A stretch of 64,000 nucleotides of DNA from Chryseobacterium phosphatilyticum (GCF_002899825.2 NZ_PPED02000001.1:1488001-1552000); one strand, 5' to 3'. Positions 27,484 through 35,629 are shown, counted from the stretch's first letter. Notes: generated by a model not told the origin, from the letters alone. Numbers and translations: made by a program.

Positions 27484-27992
27484 AATATAATAAGTTTAGC
27501 ATTGAATTATTAATTTCACATCTATTCTATAAGTTCAGAAACATGGTACCAAAGGCTCTATAAAATATTGTTCTCACAAATTTCTGTGTAAAGATCCTGA
27601 TCCGTCAGAGGGGAAAACCCCATTTTCAAAAAGTAAGAGTTTACCCTTATGAGCAAATAATGTTTTTGCATATTTATTAAACAGTAGTAATGATATTATG
27701 AACAATCTGTCTTTTCACTAAAGACTTTTTCTTCTCTAAGCCCTCCCATCTATCATCTCTCCAATTCTTTTTATTTAAAATTTCACTCATGAGAGAATTC
27801 CCTTATTTTTTAAAATTCAGTCTTTTCCCTTAATGAAGATTTATTTTGATTGATGAAATTTGTATCAGACAAAAGAGGTCAACGATCTTATACTTAAGAT
27901 TCAACCAAAAAGAAAAAGTGTTGAGTTAAAAGGAAATCTTTGCAAAAAGATGTTTGGCAGTAAAAACAATACTAACTATTTAAACCCAACAT
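27484..27992. other. Divergent control region of the reb locus
   Basis: 509 bp between the minus-strand toxin-like pair and the plus-strand reb operon. A 66-codon plus frame at 27860-28060 overlaps the RebB gene out of frame and is not believed. GGGGAAAACCCC near 27610-27621 is a small hairpin. The presumed promoters of both operons must lie here, but I cannot point to a clean consensus. Confidence 0.4.
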
Positions 27993-28208
27993 ATGGCAGA
28001 TACAGTAAACAACCAGACTACAGATGCAGTAACGCAGACCAATGTTACTGTGCTTGGTGAATCACCCGCACAGGCCATGAGTATGCTCTACCAGATGGCT
28101 ACCCATGCCAGTGGAATTTCCATTCAGAATTCGGTGACAAATCAGCAGAACTTGAATCAACTCAACCCTGCGATTGTTGCTGATGCCATTAAAATTTTAA
28201 AAGGATAA
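27993..28208 (+). CDS. RebB-family R-body protein
   Basis: 71 residues. It shows the RebB pattern (T/V)NxQxTDAVTQTNVxVxGESPAxAMSxxYQxxxHxxGIxxxNxVxxQQ and ends in VADAIKILKG. RebB-type proteins of Caedibacter taeniospiralis assemble into R-bodies, coiled proteinaceous ribbons that unroll and are linked to killing of host or competitor cells. It is first gene of a six-gene plus-strand operon (27993-30479) and is the shortest and most diverged RebB copy in the window. Confidence 0.88.
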   Translation: MADTVNNQTTDAVTQTNVTVLGESPAQAMSMLYQMATHASGISIQNSVTNQQNLNQLNPAIVADAIKILKG

Positions 28209-28225
28209 TCTAAAACCTTACGATC

Positions 28226-28741
28226 ATGAATGAACACAACAGTGAAACCCAACAACCTCAGGCTGCTGATGCCACCACTCCGGCAGAAAAAGCTGTCGTA
28301 TTTGTGAACAGTGAGGTATTGGCGCCTCCCAAGGCCTCGCCCATGACCGGAGTAGCCAAAGTAATGATTGAACAATCTACAGGAATGATGGTTCAGGATT
28401 TACAATCTTTCTTAAAAGGATTTGAACAGGTGGGGCTTATTGCTCTGAGCAGATTGGCCAACAATTTATTGACTTATGGATCACCTGTAGGTCCTGCTCC
28501 AGGCGCTAAAGGTATTGAAACACACAACGCTGAATTTATACAGGCAGAAGGGACAGGTCAGAGTAACGAAATGATGAAAGACCTGTTTAAAATGGTTAGT
28601 GATTATGCAGAGGTAAAAGCTAAGATTTCCAATACCATATATAACGCCAACACTCCTCTAATTCCAAAAGAGACATCAACATCTCCCCCATTTACAGATG
28701 TTTCTTCTGAAGCTGAAGATCCCGGAAAAAAAAACAGGTAG
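28226..28741 (+). CDS. R-body-operon protein, hypothetical
   Basis: 171 residues, 17 bp after the RebB gene. Low-complexity Pro/Ala/Gln N-terminus (1-40), then a helical core, PMTGVAKVMIEQSTGMMVQD, which recalls the HSTGxMxxN core of RebB proteins, and ALSRLANNLLTYG. The tail is disordered and ends KNR. It is probably a distant relative or assembly partner of RebB; no named family is recognised. Confidence 0.65.
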   Translation: MNEHNSETQQPQAADATTPAEKAVVFVNSEVLAPPKASPMTGVAKVMIEQSTGMMVQDLQSFLKGFEQVGLIALSRLANNLLTYGSPVGPAPGAKGIETHNAEFIQAEGTGQSNEMMKDLFKMVSDYAEVKAKISNTIYNANTPLIPKETSTSPPFTDVSSEAEDPGKKNR

Positions 28742-28779
28742 ATTGGGTTTACCAGGAAACCTCATCAGAGAAAGAAAAT

Positions 28780-28962
28780 ATGAAAAAAAGCTTTATCACG
28801 GCTGATCATGGGGGAGAATTAGTATTGAAGTCAATAAAACTAACACAGCCACTCATAAAACCGGAAATTAAAGAAGCAGTAATCCCATCAGTAGAATCTG
28901 AAGTTACACCTAAAAAGAAAACAATAATAACACAACTCATTGACAAACTTAAAAATAAATAA
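28780..28962 (+). CDS. Small basic hypothetical protein in reb operon
   Basis: 60 residues, Lys-rich (EVTPKKKTIITQLIDKLKNK at the end), no TM segment. An AGAAAG-type ribosome site precedes the ATG. It sits between two co-directional genes with a 3-bp gap to the next, which supports it as real. Function unknown. Confidence 0.55.
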   Translation: MKKSFITADHGGELVLKSIKLTQPLIKPEIKEAVIPSVESEVTPKKKTIITQLIDKLKNK

Positions 28963-28965
28963 GAG

Positions 28966-29793
28966 ATGAATTATTCTACAGTAACAAAACCCGCCAAAAT
29001 TCTAAATTTACAGAGTTTAAACGATTTAAATGAACGGCTTTATCTGACCAGAGCTATTGATACACCTTATCTGGACACCAAAAGCGCAGATACCAGAAAA
29101 ACTGACAACAATGCAGAACGTATTGTATTTAATCTTCAAACATCGGATATTAATATACAACCCACTGTAAGACTTGTCAACTGCATCAGAGGAAGTAAAA
29201 GGTTCAATCATTTTCAATCCTTTGTGATAGAGCCTAAAGATAAATCAACCGGAATAGTTGTCATCATGATCAAACTGGATGATCCCAAAGCCTTTTATTG
29301 TAATGTAAGAATCTTACCTCTTACTACTTTAAGCGATATTGCAGTGCCGGAGAATGATTCAAAACCACTAACGATCAATCTCGAAAGATCAAAATGTATC
29401 CTAAAAACGGACATTACCATCACTCCATCTAATACCGGTGAAGCCCTATATTCTGTACATGATGTGGATGTTTCTGACGTGGCTGATCTTATCAGTCAGG
29501 CTGAGATGGTGGAATTAAAGAGAGAACTGGAATTTCAGGCATCCAAACTGATTGCCCATTATTTTCAGGAAATTCTGAGTATTGTAGTGAATGAGCACTC
29601 CATAAACAATAATAAACCTATAGTGATTTCCGATGATTACATTCTGACACTTCCTCCCAATCAATTAAAAGAGATGCTTTCAGCCAATGCCATTTGCGCA
29701 TCTGTAGCTTTAGAAGTTGTAGGATATAACGTAATCAGAGGTCTTAATCCGGACTGGAGGGCTGCTTCTGCATTTATCGGATATTTATTGTAA
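28966..29793 (+). CDS. Hypothetical protein in reb operon
   Basis: 275 residues. Two beta-rich regions (about 45-170) precede a helical section (VADLISQAEMVELKRELEFQ). The C-terminus reads SVALEVVGYNVIRGLNPDWR. No signal peptide and no recognised domain. Its tight packing in the operon (3 bp from the upstream gene) points to a role in R-body production or assembly. Confidence 0.6.
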   Translation: MNYSTVTKPAKILNLQSLNDLNERLYLTRAIDTPYLDTKSADTRKTDNNAERIVFNLQTSDINIQPTVRLVNCIRGSKRFNHFQSFVIEPKDKSTGIVVIMIKLDDPKAFYCNVRILPLTTLSDIAVPENDSKPLTINLERSKCILKTDITITPSNTGEALYSVHDVDVSDVADLISQAEMVELKRELEFQASKLIAHYFQEILSIVVNEHSINNNKPIVISDDYILTLPPNQLKEMLSANAICASVALEVVGYNVIRGLNPDWRAASAFIGYLL

Positions 29794-29835
29794 TCATTGG
29801 CTATTTATTTTTAAACATCACAAAAAACAATATTT

Positions 29836-30231
29836 ATGCGCAGAAGAATTCCTAAAAAAGCTCCTGTTCAACAACCTGTTATCCCCATAACTGAGGAACA
29901 GAATCCTCCCCCAATCATTGAAGAGGAAGTGATGCCTTTTGTTTTGAGGCATGAAGATGAAATCATTAATTACATCAAAGAAAAAGCAATAAAAGAAACG
30001 ATGAAATCTCTGGCTCCTCTACTGGAGAAACTGGAAGAAGCCGTTAAACAGCAAGAAACAGCCCAGGTTCCGGATTCAATACCGCCTCCTCCCGCTTCCT
30101 CTGTAATGAACTACGAAGAACAACTGAAACAACTTCAGGAAGCTTCCAATGCAAAGGTAAAAGAGAAAGAGATAAAAATTATGGAACGAATGAACAAGCT
30201 GAATACAAGGCTGGGCAATATCCGCATATAA
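29836..30231 (+). CDS. Proline-rich coiled-coil protein in reb operon
   Basis: 131 residues. A basic N-terminus (MRRRIPKKAP) leads into Pro/Glu-rich linkers. Two predicted coiled-coil segments follow: KEKAIKETMKSLAPLLEKLE and a C-terminal helix from EEQLKQLQEASN to MERMNKLNTRLG. No catalytic motifs. It could be a scaffolding or bundling factor for the ribbons. Family unknown. Confidence 0.58.
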   Translation: MRRRIPKKAPVQQPVIPITEEQNPPPIIEEEVMPFVLRHEDEIINYIKEKAIKETMKSLAPLLEKLEEAVKQQETAQVPDSIPPPPASSVMNYEEQLKQLQEASNAKVKEKEIKIMERMNKLNTRLGNIRI

Positions 30232-30251
30232 ACATCAAAAGCTACTATATT

Positions 30252-30479
30252 ATGAATGAAATTAATACCATCATCATGGGAATGTCTACCGCTGTACCCC
30301 ATACAATTTCCACCCAGGTAAGTGCACATTCTACGGGATTAATGCAAATCAATTCCGCATTAAATCAACAAAGAGATTCCATGATGGGAATAACCAATTA
30401 TGTGATGGGAGTCAAAAAAATGAGTTCCGGAAAATTGAAATACAGAGAATTGGACGTTCTTAAAAAAGGGCGGTTGTAA
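30252..30479 (+). CDS. RebB-like small protein
   Basis: 75 residues. The segment ISTQVSAHSTGLMQINSALNQQRD matches the core of the five RebB paralogues (SAAHSTGIMFENAVNxQNQ). The C-terminal tail instead carries a basic GKLKYRELDVLKKGRL sequence. It is last gene of the first reb operon and a divergent paralogue, perhaps an end-cap or nucleating variant. Confidence 0.7.
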   Translation: MNEINTIIMGMSTAVPHTISTQVSAHSTGLMQINSALNQQRDSMMGITNYVMGVKKMSSGKLKYRELDVLKKGRL

Positions 30480-30942
30480 TCCCTGCCTCTAAAAACCATG
30501 GATGCGGTTTATTTTCTCTGTAAAGATACAACCGGTGCCCTCTACATATACAATCAGGTCAACATTTATCTTTAACATCGGTTTTAAAGGCTGTCAGTGT
30601 ACAAAAGCAATCATTAAGAATCCGTTTTCCGCCCCAAAGGAATCTCTCACTGCCAGCATATCTACAGCAGAAATGCATTTTTAAGACAGATATTAAAAAT
30701 AATAACCGCATCCATTTTACTAAAAATATGCTTTAAACTCGCTCAGATTTTACAGATGGTGGTTTTAACCATTGTATTAAGAATCACCCTTCCGGTCTAA
30801 TCATCAATTACAAGTCTATACCAATGCTTTTGAAATCTATTCATCTGCAGGATCTGTAGTGAGTTTAAAAATAGAATAGAAAACTAGTTTACCTCAATAA
30901 TTTATTAACCGAGATTAAATCTCATCAAAAACAATTACAACT
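30480..30942. other. Spacer between the two reb gene groups
   Basis: 463 bp. It holds a degraded kinase-like fragment (listed separately, 30755-30879). A 60-codon plus frame at 30502-30684 has no ribosome site and unbiased composition and is rejected. Confidence 0.45.
30755..30879 (+). pseudogene. Fragment resembling a histidine kinase ATPase C-terminus
   Basis: DGGFNHCIKNHPSGLIIN, then in another frame NAFEIYSSAGSVVSLKIE and a stop. This resembles the DNGxGF ... GxGLxN ... FEIxSxxGxGTxVxLxI end of HATPase_c domains. It lies beside a functional kinase operon of the same locus, so a duplicated and decayed kinase gene is plausible. The evidence is short and weak. Confidence 0.35.
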
Positions 30943-31203
30943 ATGGCAACAGTCAACGAACAAATCACAGACGCAGTAACACAATCGAACGTAAAAGTAG
31001 TAGCAGAATCTCCTGCAATGGCTTTAAGCAACGTGTATCAATCGGCAGCGCATTCTACAGGAATCATGTTTGAAAATGCAGTAAATACGCAAAATCAACA
31101 AAACATTTTAGGCCAGGCAGCCACAACTCAGGGAATTCTGCAGATCTATAGCCTGGATACCGTAGCAGATGCAGTTTCTATGGCGAAAATCCTTAAGCCG
31201 TAA
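30943..31203 (+). CDS. RebB-family R-body protein, tandem copy 1
   Basis: 86 residues, first of five tandem RebB paralogues. All share NEQITDAVTQSNVKVV, ESPAMALSNVYQ, AAHSTGIMFENAV and a C-terminal ADAVSMAKILKP-type end. The distinctive segment of this copy is LGQAATTQGILQIYS. RebB proteins form the R-body ribbon; multiple paralogues per locus are usual in bacteria with R-bodies. Separated from copy 2 by 73 bp with a hairpin. Confidence 0.9.
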   Translation: MATVNEQITDAVTQSNVKVVAESPAMALSNVYQSAAHSTGIMFENAVNTQNQQNILGQAATTQGILQIYSLDTVADAVSMAKILKP

Positions 31204-31231
31204 TTTTTAAACTTTTTTTAAAGGATAATCC

Positions 31232-31255
31232 CAGCCGGAAGATCCGGTTGTATTT
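31232..31255 (+). terminator. Inter-reb hairpin A
   Basis: CAGCCGGA-aga-TCCGGTTG, eight paired bases including one G-U, followed by TATTT. First of four spacer hairpins of the same design. Confidence 0.55.
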
Positions 31256-31276
31256 AACCCATAAACAATAATCATT

Positions 31277-31537
31277 ATGCCACCAGTAAACGGACAAATC
31301 ACAGACGCAGTAACGCAGTCGAATGTAAAAGTTGTCGCAGAATCTCCTGCAATGGCTTTAAGTAACGTGTATCAAACTGCTGCACATTCTACAGGAATTA
31401 TGTTTGAAAATGCAATCAATGCTCAAAATCAGCATAATATCCTTACTCAGGCAGCGACAACACAGGGGGTAACTCAAATCTATAGCAAGGATACCATCGC
31501 CGATGCAATTTCTATTGCTAAAATCCTTACTCCTTAA
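31277..31537 (+). CDS. RebB-family R-body protein, tandem copy 2
   Basis: 86 residues. Same architecture as copy 1. Unique traits are a PPVNGQ start, NAINAQNQHNIL instead of QQNIL, and a terminal SIAKILTP. The middle of the protein is near-identical to the other copies, which suggests duplication with homogenisation. Confidence 0.9.
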   Translation: MPPVNGQITDAVTQSNVKVVAESPAMALSNVYQTAAHSTGIMFENAINAQNQHNILTQAATTQGVTQIYSKDTIADAISIAKILTP

Positions 31538-31572
31538 TTCATTTTTGCAGACCGCAGAATAACTATTTTATC

Positions 31573-31589
31573 AACCGGAATACCCGGTT
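31573..31589 (+). terminator. Inter-reb hairpin B
   Basis: AACCGG-aatac-CCGGTT, a 6-bp stem with only a weak T-tract. It is the shortest and least terminator-like of the four. Confidence 0.45.
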
Positions 31590-31616
31590 AATCAAACTTA
31601 ATAAACAATAATCATT

Positions 31617-31883
31617 ATGGCAGCAACAACAGTAAACGAACAAATTACAGACGCAGTTACTCAATCGAACGTAAAAGTAGTAGGAGAATCTCCTGCAATG
31701 GCTCTAAGCAACGTGTATCAATCCGCAGCACATTCTACAGGAATCATGTTTGAAAATGCAGTGAATGCACAAAACCAGCAAAATATTCTGACCCAAGCTG
31801 CCACTACGCAGGGAGTGTCTCAAATCTATAGCCTGGATACTATTGCAGATGCAGTTTCTATCGCTAAAATTCTTAATCCGTAA
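31617..31883 (+). CDS. RebB-family R-body protein, tandem copy 3
   Basis: 88 residues. It starts MAATTVNEQ and carries VVGESPAMALS, like copy 5, and ends SIAKILNP. Copies 3 and 5 are the most alike in the array, differing mainly in LTQ/LGQ and VSQ/VLQ segments. Confidence 0.9.
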   Translation: MAATTVNEQITDAVTQSNVKVVGESPAMALSNVYQSAAHSTGIMFENAVNAQNQQNILTQAATTQGVSQIYSLDTIADAVSIAKILNP

Positions 31884-31917
31884 TTCTATTTTACGAACAT
31901 CACATTACCATTATCCC

Positions 31918-31943
31918 AACAACCGGAAAATCCGGTTGTTTTT
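31918..31943 (+). terminator. Inter-reb hairpin C
   Basis: AACAACCGGA-aaa-TCCGGTTGTT, a perfect 10-bp stem, followed by TTT. Almost the same sequence as hairpin D. Confidence 0.65.
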
Positions 31944-31967
31944 AAACCTCAATAAAAAATAATTATT

Positions 31968-32249
31968 ATGCCACTAACCGACAAAGCAGCAGCAACAGTA
32001 AACGAGCAAATCACAGATGCAGTAACACAATCAAACGTAAAAGTAGTAGCAGAATCTCCTGCGGTAGCGTTAAGCAACGTGTATCAAACAGCAGCACATT
32101 CTACAGGAATTATGTTTGAAAATGCAGTGAACTCTCAAAATCAGCAAAACGTAGTTACTCAGGCAGCGACTACACAAGGTATCTCACAAATCTACAGTCT
32201 GGATACCATAGCCGATGCTGTTTCCATGGCTAAAATCCTTAATCCATAA
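31968..32249 (+). CDS. RebB-family R-body protein, tandem copy 4
   Basis: 93 residues with a longer N-terminus (MPLTDKAAATVNEQ). It has AVALSNVYQTAAHSTG and VVTQAATTQG in the variable part. The family core is otherwise intact. It lies 84 bp after copy 3, with hairpin C between. Confidence 0.9.
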   Translation: MPLTDKAAATVNEQITDAVTQSNVKVVAESPAVALSNVYQTAAHSTGIMFENAVNSQNQQNVVTQAATTQGISQIYSLDTIADAVSMAKILNP

Positions 32250-32283
32250 TTCAATCTTGTCAACGGTAAAATACCCGTATCTC

Positions 32284-32309
32284 AACAACCGGAAAATCCG
32301 GTTGTTTTT
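32284..32309 (+). terminator. Inter-reb hairpin D
   Basis: AACAACCGGA-aaa-TCCGGTTGTT followed by TTT, the same stem as hairpin C. Confidence 0.65.
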
Positions 32310-32332
32310 AACTTAAATAAAAAATAATCATT

Positions 32333-32599
32333 ATGGCAGCAACAACAGTAAACGAACAGATAACGGATGCAGTTACTCAATCGAACGTAAAAGTAGTAGG
32401 AGAATCTCCGGCAATGGCTTTAAGTAACGTATATCAATCTGCAGCACATTCTACAGGAATTATGTTTGAAAATGCAGTGAATGCGCAGAACCAACAAAAC
32501 ATTTTAGGTCAGGCAGCCACTACACAAGGGGTTCTTCAGATCTACAGCCTGGATACCATAGCCGATGCGGTTTCTATTGCAAAAGTATTAAATCCTTAA
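32333..32599 (+). CDS. RebB-family R-body protein, tandem copy 5
   Basis: 88 residues, last of the tandem array, nearly identical to copy 3 in its first 60 residues. Ends in SIAKVLNP. A strong terminator follows 28 bp downstream, ending the second reb transcription unit. Confidence 0.9.
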   Translation: MAATTVNEQITDAVTQSNVKVVGESPAMALSNVYQSAAHSTGIMFENAVNAQNQQNILGQAATTQGVLQIYSLDTIADAVSIAKVLNP

Positions 32600-32627
32600 T
32601 TATATTGTGTTTTTTAGATTTCTTGTG

Positions 32628-32662
32628 ATCAGGGAGTACATCAATGTACTCCCTGATTCTTT
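32628..32662. terminator. Strong terminator after the reb array
   Basis: ATCAGGGAGTACA-tcaa-TGTACTCCCTGAT, a 13-bp perfect stem, followed by a T-rich tail. It is shared with the convergent response-regulator operon. Confidence 0.85.
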
Positions 32663-32666
32663 ATAT

Positions 32667-33347
32667 TTATTTATCAAACAATACAATTTCATTGGCATCA
32701 ATGATATTATTTTGTACGGCATAGATCACCAATCCTGCCATATTTTTCACACCTGTTTTGATCATCAGATTGGTTTTATGGGTCTCAACAGTTTTAGGTG
32801 ATATAAACAGAGCATCTGCAATTTCCCTGGTACTGAGTTGCTGACAAACCAAACGTAAAACATCAATTTCTCTATCGGTGAGGTCATTTTTAGAAAAAGC
32901 ATGAAATTCCGGAAGTTTATTGGAAAGCTGACTTCTCATAACATCAATCTGTTCATTGGAAAAATAATGCCCGGTATGATAAACAGTATGGATGACAGCC
33001 AACAATTCTTCAAGTTCAATTTCTTTGGGCAAAAAAGCATGCGCTCCCATTTTCAGCATTTGTCCCATGAAAGAACGTCGATAAAAACTGGAAAGAACAA
33101 TAATTTTTATTTCCGTTTCTTTTTGAGATAAAACGGACATGACCTCAAGGCCATCACCATTTGTCATCCTCAGATCCAGAATCAAAATATCTAGTACGCC
33201 ATAATCCTGCTCTGTGAGAAATTGATGCCCTCCTGTTGCAGTCAGGACAACCTGATACCCGCCATGATTCTCAATATAGTTTTTCAAAAGCTGTACAAAC
33301 AGCAGGTCATCATCTACAATACCAATTTTAATTTTCGAATGTTCCAT
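32667..33347 (-). CDS. NarL/LuxR-family response regulator
   Basis: 226 residues. Receiver domain (1-125) with acidic VDDD (11-14) and phospho-acceptor D58 in LILDLRM. LuxR-type HTH (about 155-215) contains LTDREIDVLRLVCQQLSTRE and the recognition helix SPKTVETHKTNL. It is the last gene of a four-gene minus-strand operon with the kinase at 33356. Convergent placement against the reb array makes it the probable regulator of R-body production; this is inference. Confidence 0.92.
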   Translation of the reverse strand: MEHSKIKIGIVDDDLLFVQLLKNYIENHGGYQVVLTATGGHQFLTEQDYGVLDILILDLRMTNGDGLEVMSVLSQKETEIKIIVLSSFYRRSFMGQMLKMGAHAFLPKEIELEELLAVIHTVYHTGHYFSNEQIDVMRSQLSNKLPEFHAFSKNDLTDREIDVLRLVCQQLSTREIADALFISPKTVETHKTNLMIKTGVKNMAGLVIYAVQNNIIDANEIVLFDK

Positions 33348-33355
33348 GTTTATTT

Positions 33356-34105
33356 TTATTGTATTGCCATACAGGCTATAAATTTTGTCCCTTTTTCAGG
33401 TTGTGTTTTAAGTTTATAAATGGCTTTAATTTTTTGTGCTCTCGACTGAATGTTTCTCATTCCTATTCCTCCGGAATGATTTCCGGAGATAAACCCCCGC
33501 CCATTATCTTCTACGGTTAGCATCAGATAATTGAGAGATATTCTAAGGGATACATCAACTCTGGTAGCCTCAGCATGTTTCAGAATATTGCTAACCAATT
33601 CCTGTACAATCCTGAAAAGATTCAGTTTAACCGGCTCACTGAGTGGTATTTCTATGGTGAAATGCCGGAAAATAACCTCTATATTTTTATTGATCTGCTC
33701 AAGATAATCTGCAATTAAATCTGTCAGATCAACCTCATTAAGATCAGGAGGAGTAAGATTATGAGACAATTCACGGATCAGCTGCATAGATTTTTTTAAA
33801 TCATGATTCAACTCTTCCGGTTTTTTATCATTGAGATTCAGGCGGATGAGATTCAACTGTGAAATGATATTGTCGTGCAGCTCTTCTGCCAGTCTTCCTC
33901 TGTCCTGTTCTTGTATAAACAAAATATCCTCCAGGCATTTGTTTTGTGTATCGCGGACTAATTCTGAAACCTTTTTCTTATTTTTCTTTATACTTTTTAA
34001 ATAATTAATGACCAATATTGTGATTAATAATGTTGTTAAAAAAAATAGTCCAATACCGATCCATATCCATACAACTATCTGGTCCTGATTTTCCCAACGC
34101 CACAT
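33356..34105 (-). CDS. Sensor histidine kinase (NarX/DesK-like)
   Basis: 249 residues: one TM helix (about 11-34), a HisKA_3 dimerisation helix with phospho-accepting H77 in LAEELHDNIISQLN, and an HATPase_c domain (about 150-245) with DNGRGF, SGGIGMRNI and GTKFI. It lacks an input domain of its own. It overlaps the upstream 7-TM gene by 31 bp, so that protein may be its sensor. Cognate of the 32667 regulator (9-bp gap). Confidence 0.92.
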   Translation of the reverse strand: MWRWENQDQIVVWIWIGIGLFFLTTLLITILVINYLKSIKKNKKKVSELVRDTQNKCLEDILFIQEQDRGRLAEELHDNIISQLNLIRLNLNDKKPEELNHDLKKSMQLIRELSHNLTPPDLNEVDLTDLIADYLEQINKNIEVIFRHFTIEIPLSEPVKLNLFRIVQELVSNILKHAEATRVDVSLRISLNYLMLTVEDNGRGFISGNHSGGIGMRNIQSRAQKIKAIYKLKTQPEKGTKFIACMAIQ

Positions 34106-34719
34106 CCCATATTAATAAAAGCAATATAAAAAGACAATAACAATACGCCTCTAAAAAGCCAGATGGGCGCTACCCAATTGAGATGGTTACTGATTAAAAA
34201 ATTAAATACAGTGGATATCAGACACTCAACGGAAAAGAATAAAAAAACAAAAATATTAACGATGAACAAATCTCTTTCAGCTCTTCCTTCTCTTATGATT
34301 TTCATGAAATAAGAAGCTGCATACGTACAAATAACAATGCAGCTTATGATATTAGAGTAAAAGGTAACGAAAGTTCCGTCTTGTACATATAACATATTGC
34401 AGACCAGCACTAATCCTGCATAGCAATATACAATACCCCTGATCTCCCGGGAAAGCTGAATGTAATAATTGTTATACACCACTGTAAGGATTACCAGACC
34501 AAAAAACTGACTCAATGCATAATTATAGGTATTGAGTGTGTTTAATTTCATCAACCTGTCAATCAGATCAGTAAATTCCAACATCAGTTCTCCGGAGAGG
34601 AGAACTATTACTGGAAATTTTGCTTTTATTCCTTCTTTTATCAGAGCAATTACCCCTACCACTAAGACAAGGTTAATCATAATCTGCAAATACAATGATA
34701 AATTATTATACGAAAACAC
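34075..34719 (-). CDS. Multi-TM membrane protein, putative sensor partner
   Basis: 214 residues with about seven hydrophobic helices (near 10-28, 35-52, 66-84, 92-110, 118-138, 150-172, 183-204). The family is unknown. It overlaps the kinase gene by 31 bp and the 34706 gene by 14 bp, which implies translational coupling. It may provide the missing sensing module for the kinase. Confidence 0.7.
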   Translation of the reverse strand: MFSYNNLSLYLQIMINLVLVVGVIALIKEGIKAKFPVIVLLSGELMLEFTDLIDRLMKLNTLNTYNYALSQFFGLVILTVVYNNYYIQLSREIRGIVYCYAGLVLVCNMLYVQDGTFVTFYSNIISCIVICTYAASYFMKIIREGRAERDLFIVNIFVFLFFSVECLISTVFNFLISNHLNWVAPIWLFRGVLLLSFYIAFINMGCGVGKIRTR

Positions 34720-35422
34720 CGGTGCTTTGCTTCAAAAGTTGATAATCATTGAGACTATCAAAAGTAAATGGAGGTCGTGGTGTAGAATAGTTTTCTGCTG
34801 TTTCACTCATATGATTAATTGCCAGACTTTTTACTGTAATTATTTCGATATGGTAAGGAAAATCACCTCCCTTTCTTTCCAGATTATCTGTAAGCCCGAA
34901 GAAACAGACACAGCTCTCACCACCTGTAATTCCCATTCTCTCATAATCTGAAAACGGGATAGAAATCAATTGAAAGAAGTCTTCAGTTTCCATAGCCTGC
35001 AACCATGCACTACCAAACATATTCCATCTGAAATTCCGGTTAATAGCTGATTCAGAAGTAATAGGAGGAGGGGTTACTTCTCCTTCCCTTTCATTACTGC
35101 TTTCAATCTTTGCTTCTGTAAACTCAAGCGATAATTTCTTAGTAAGAATATAATTAAAATTGGCATCTTTATCACATTTAGAATCAATCAGAAAAAACTT
35201 CAGTTTCTCTTCATGAATACCTACATAGGCATGAATTTTTTTGTTTTCGTCAGTTCCAAGATTTTGCCTCCACTGCTCAATATCTTCGCCTGAAACACTG
35301 AAGTGCGTTCCCTGATTTAAATAATTCAAAATTTCCCCTCTATTCTTATCATTTCCGTTTTTATAAGAATCAATAAGATTTTTCCATTTTCTAATGGCTT
35401 CAAAGATGTTTTCGGTAGTCAT
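34706..35422 (-). CDS. Hypothetical protein, first gene of the reb regulator operon
   Basis: 238 residues, soluble. A helical N-terminus (KWKNLIDSYKNGNDKNRGEI) is followed by mixed alpha/beta. The block NFRWNMFGSAWLQAMETEDF suggests a defined domain, but no family is recognised. It precedes the 7-TM, kinase and regulator genes with overlapping ends. A role tied to sensing or R-body control is likely from position only. Confidence 0.6.
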   Translation of the reverse strand: MTTENIFEAIRKWKNLIDSYKNGNDKNRGEILNYLNQGTHFSVSGEDIEQWRQNLGTDENKKIHAYVGIHEEKLKFFLIDSKCDKDANFNYILTKKLSLEFTEAKIESSNEREGEVTPPPITSESAINRNFRWNMFGSAWLQAMETEDFFQLISIPFSDYERMGITGGESCVCFFGLTDNLERKGGDFPYHIEIITVKSLAINHMSETAENYSTPRPPFTFDSLNDYQLLKQSTGVFV

Positions 35423-35585
35423 GATAATAGCTATTTGTGAATGATAATTATTTTATGTGTTGAAATTTACAAAAAAAATACACTTATATTTATTTTTAAA
35501 TCACTTTTAAGTGGAAAATAAAATTTAATTGAATAAAAATTAATATTCTTTTGTTTTTTTATAAAATCATATCGGGAGTAGCGCG

Positions 35586-35593
35586 TACCTTTG
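35586..35593 (+). promoter_or_regulatory. -7 promoter box before LysE gene
   Basis: TACCTTTG fits TAnnTTTG, 36 bp upstream of the ATG at 35630. No clear -33 box was found. Confidence 0.4.
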
Positions 35594-35629
35594 TCCCGGA
35601 AAATAATCTTATTTACAATATACTGACCT

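Noticed and set aside
27860..28060. 66-codon frame overlapping the first RebB gene
   Set aside because: Overlaps a well-supported RebB gene in another frame.
30502..30684. 60-codon frame between the reb groups
   Set aside because: No ribosome site; composition like noncoding DNA.
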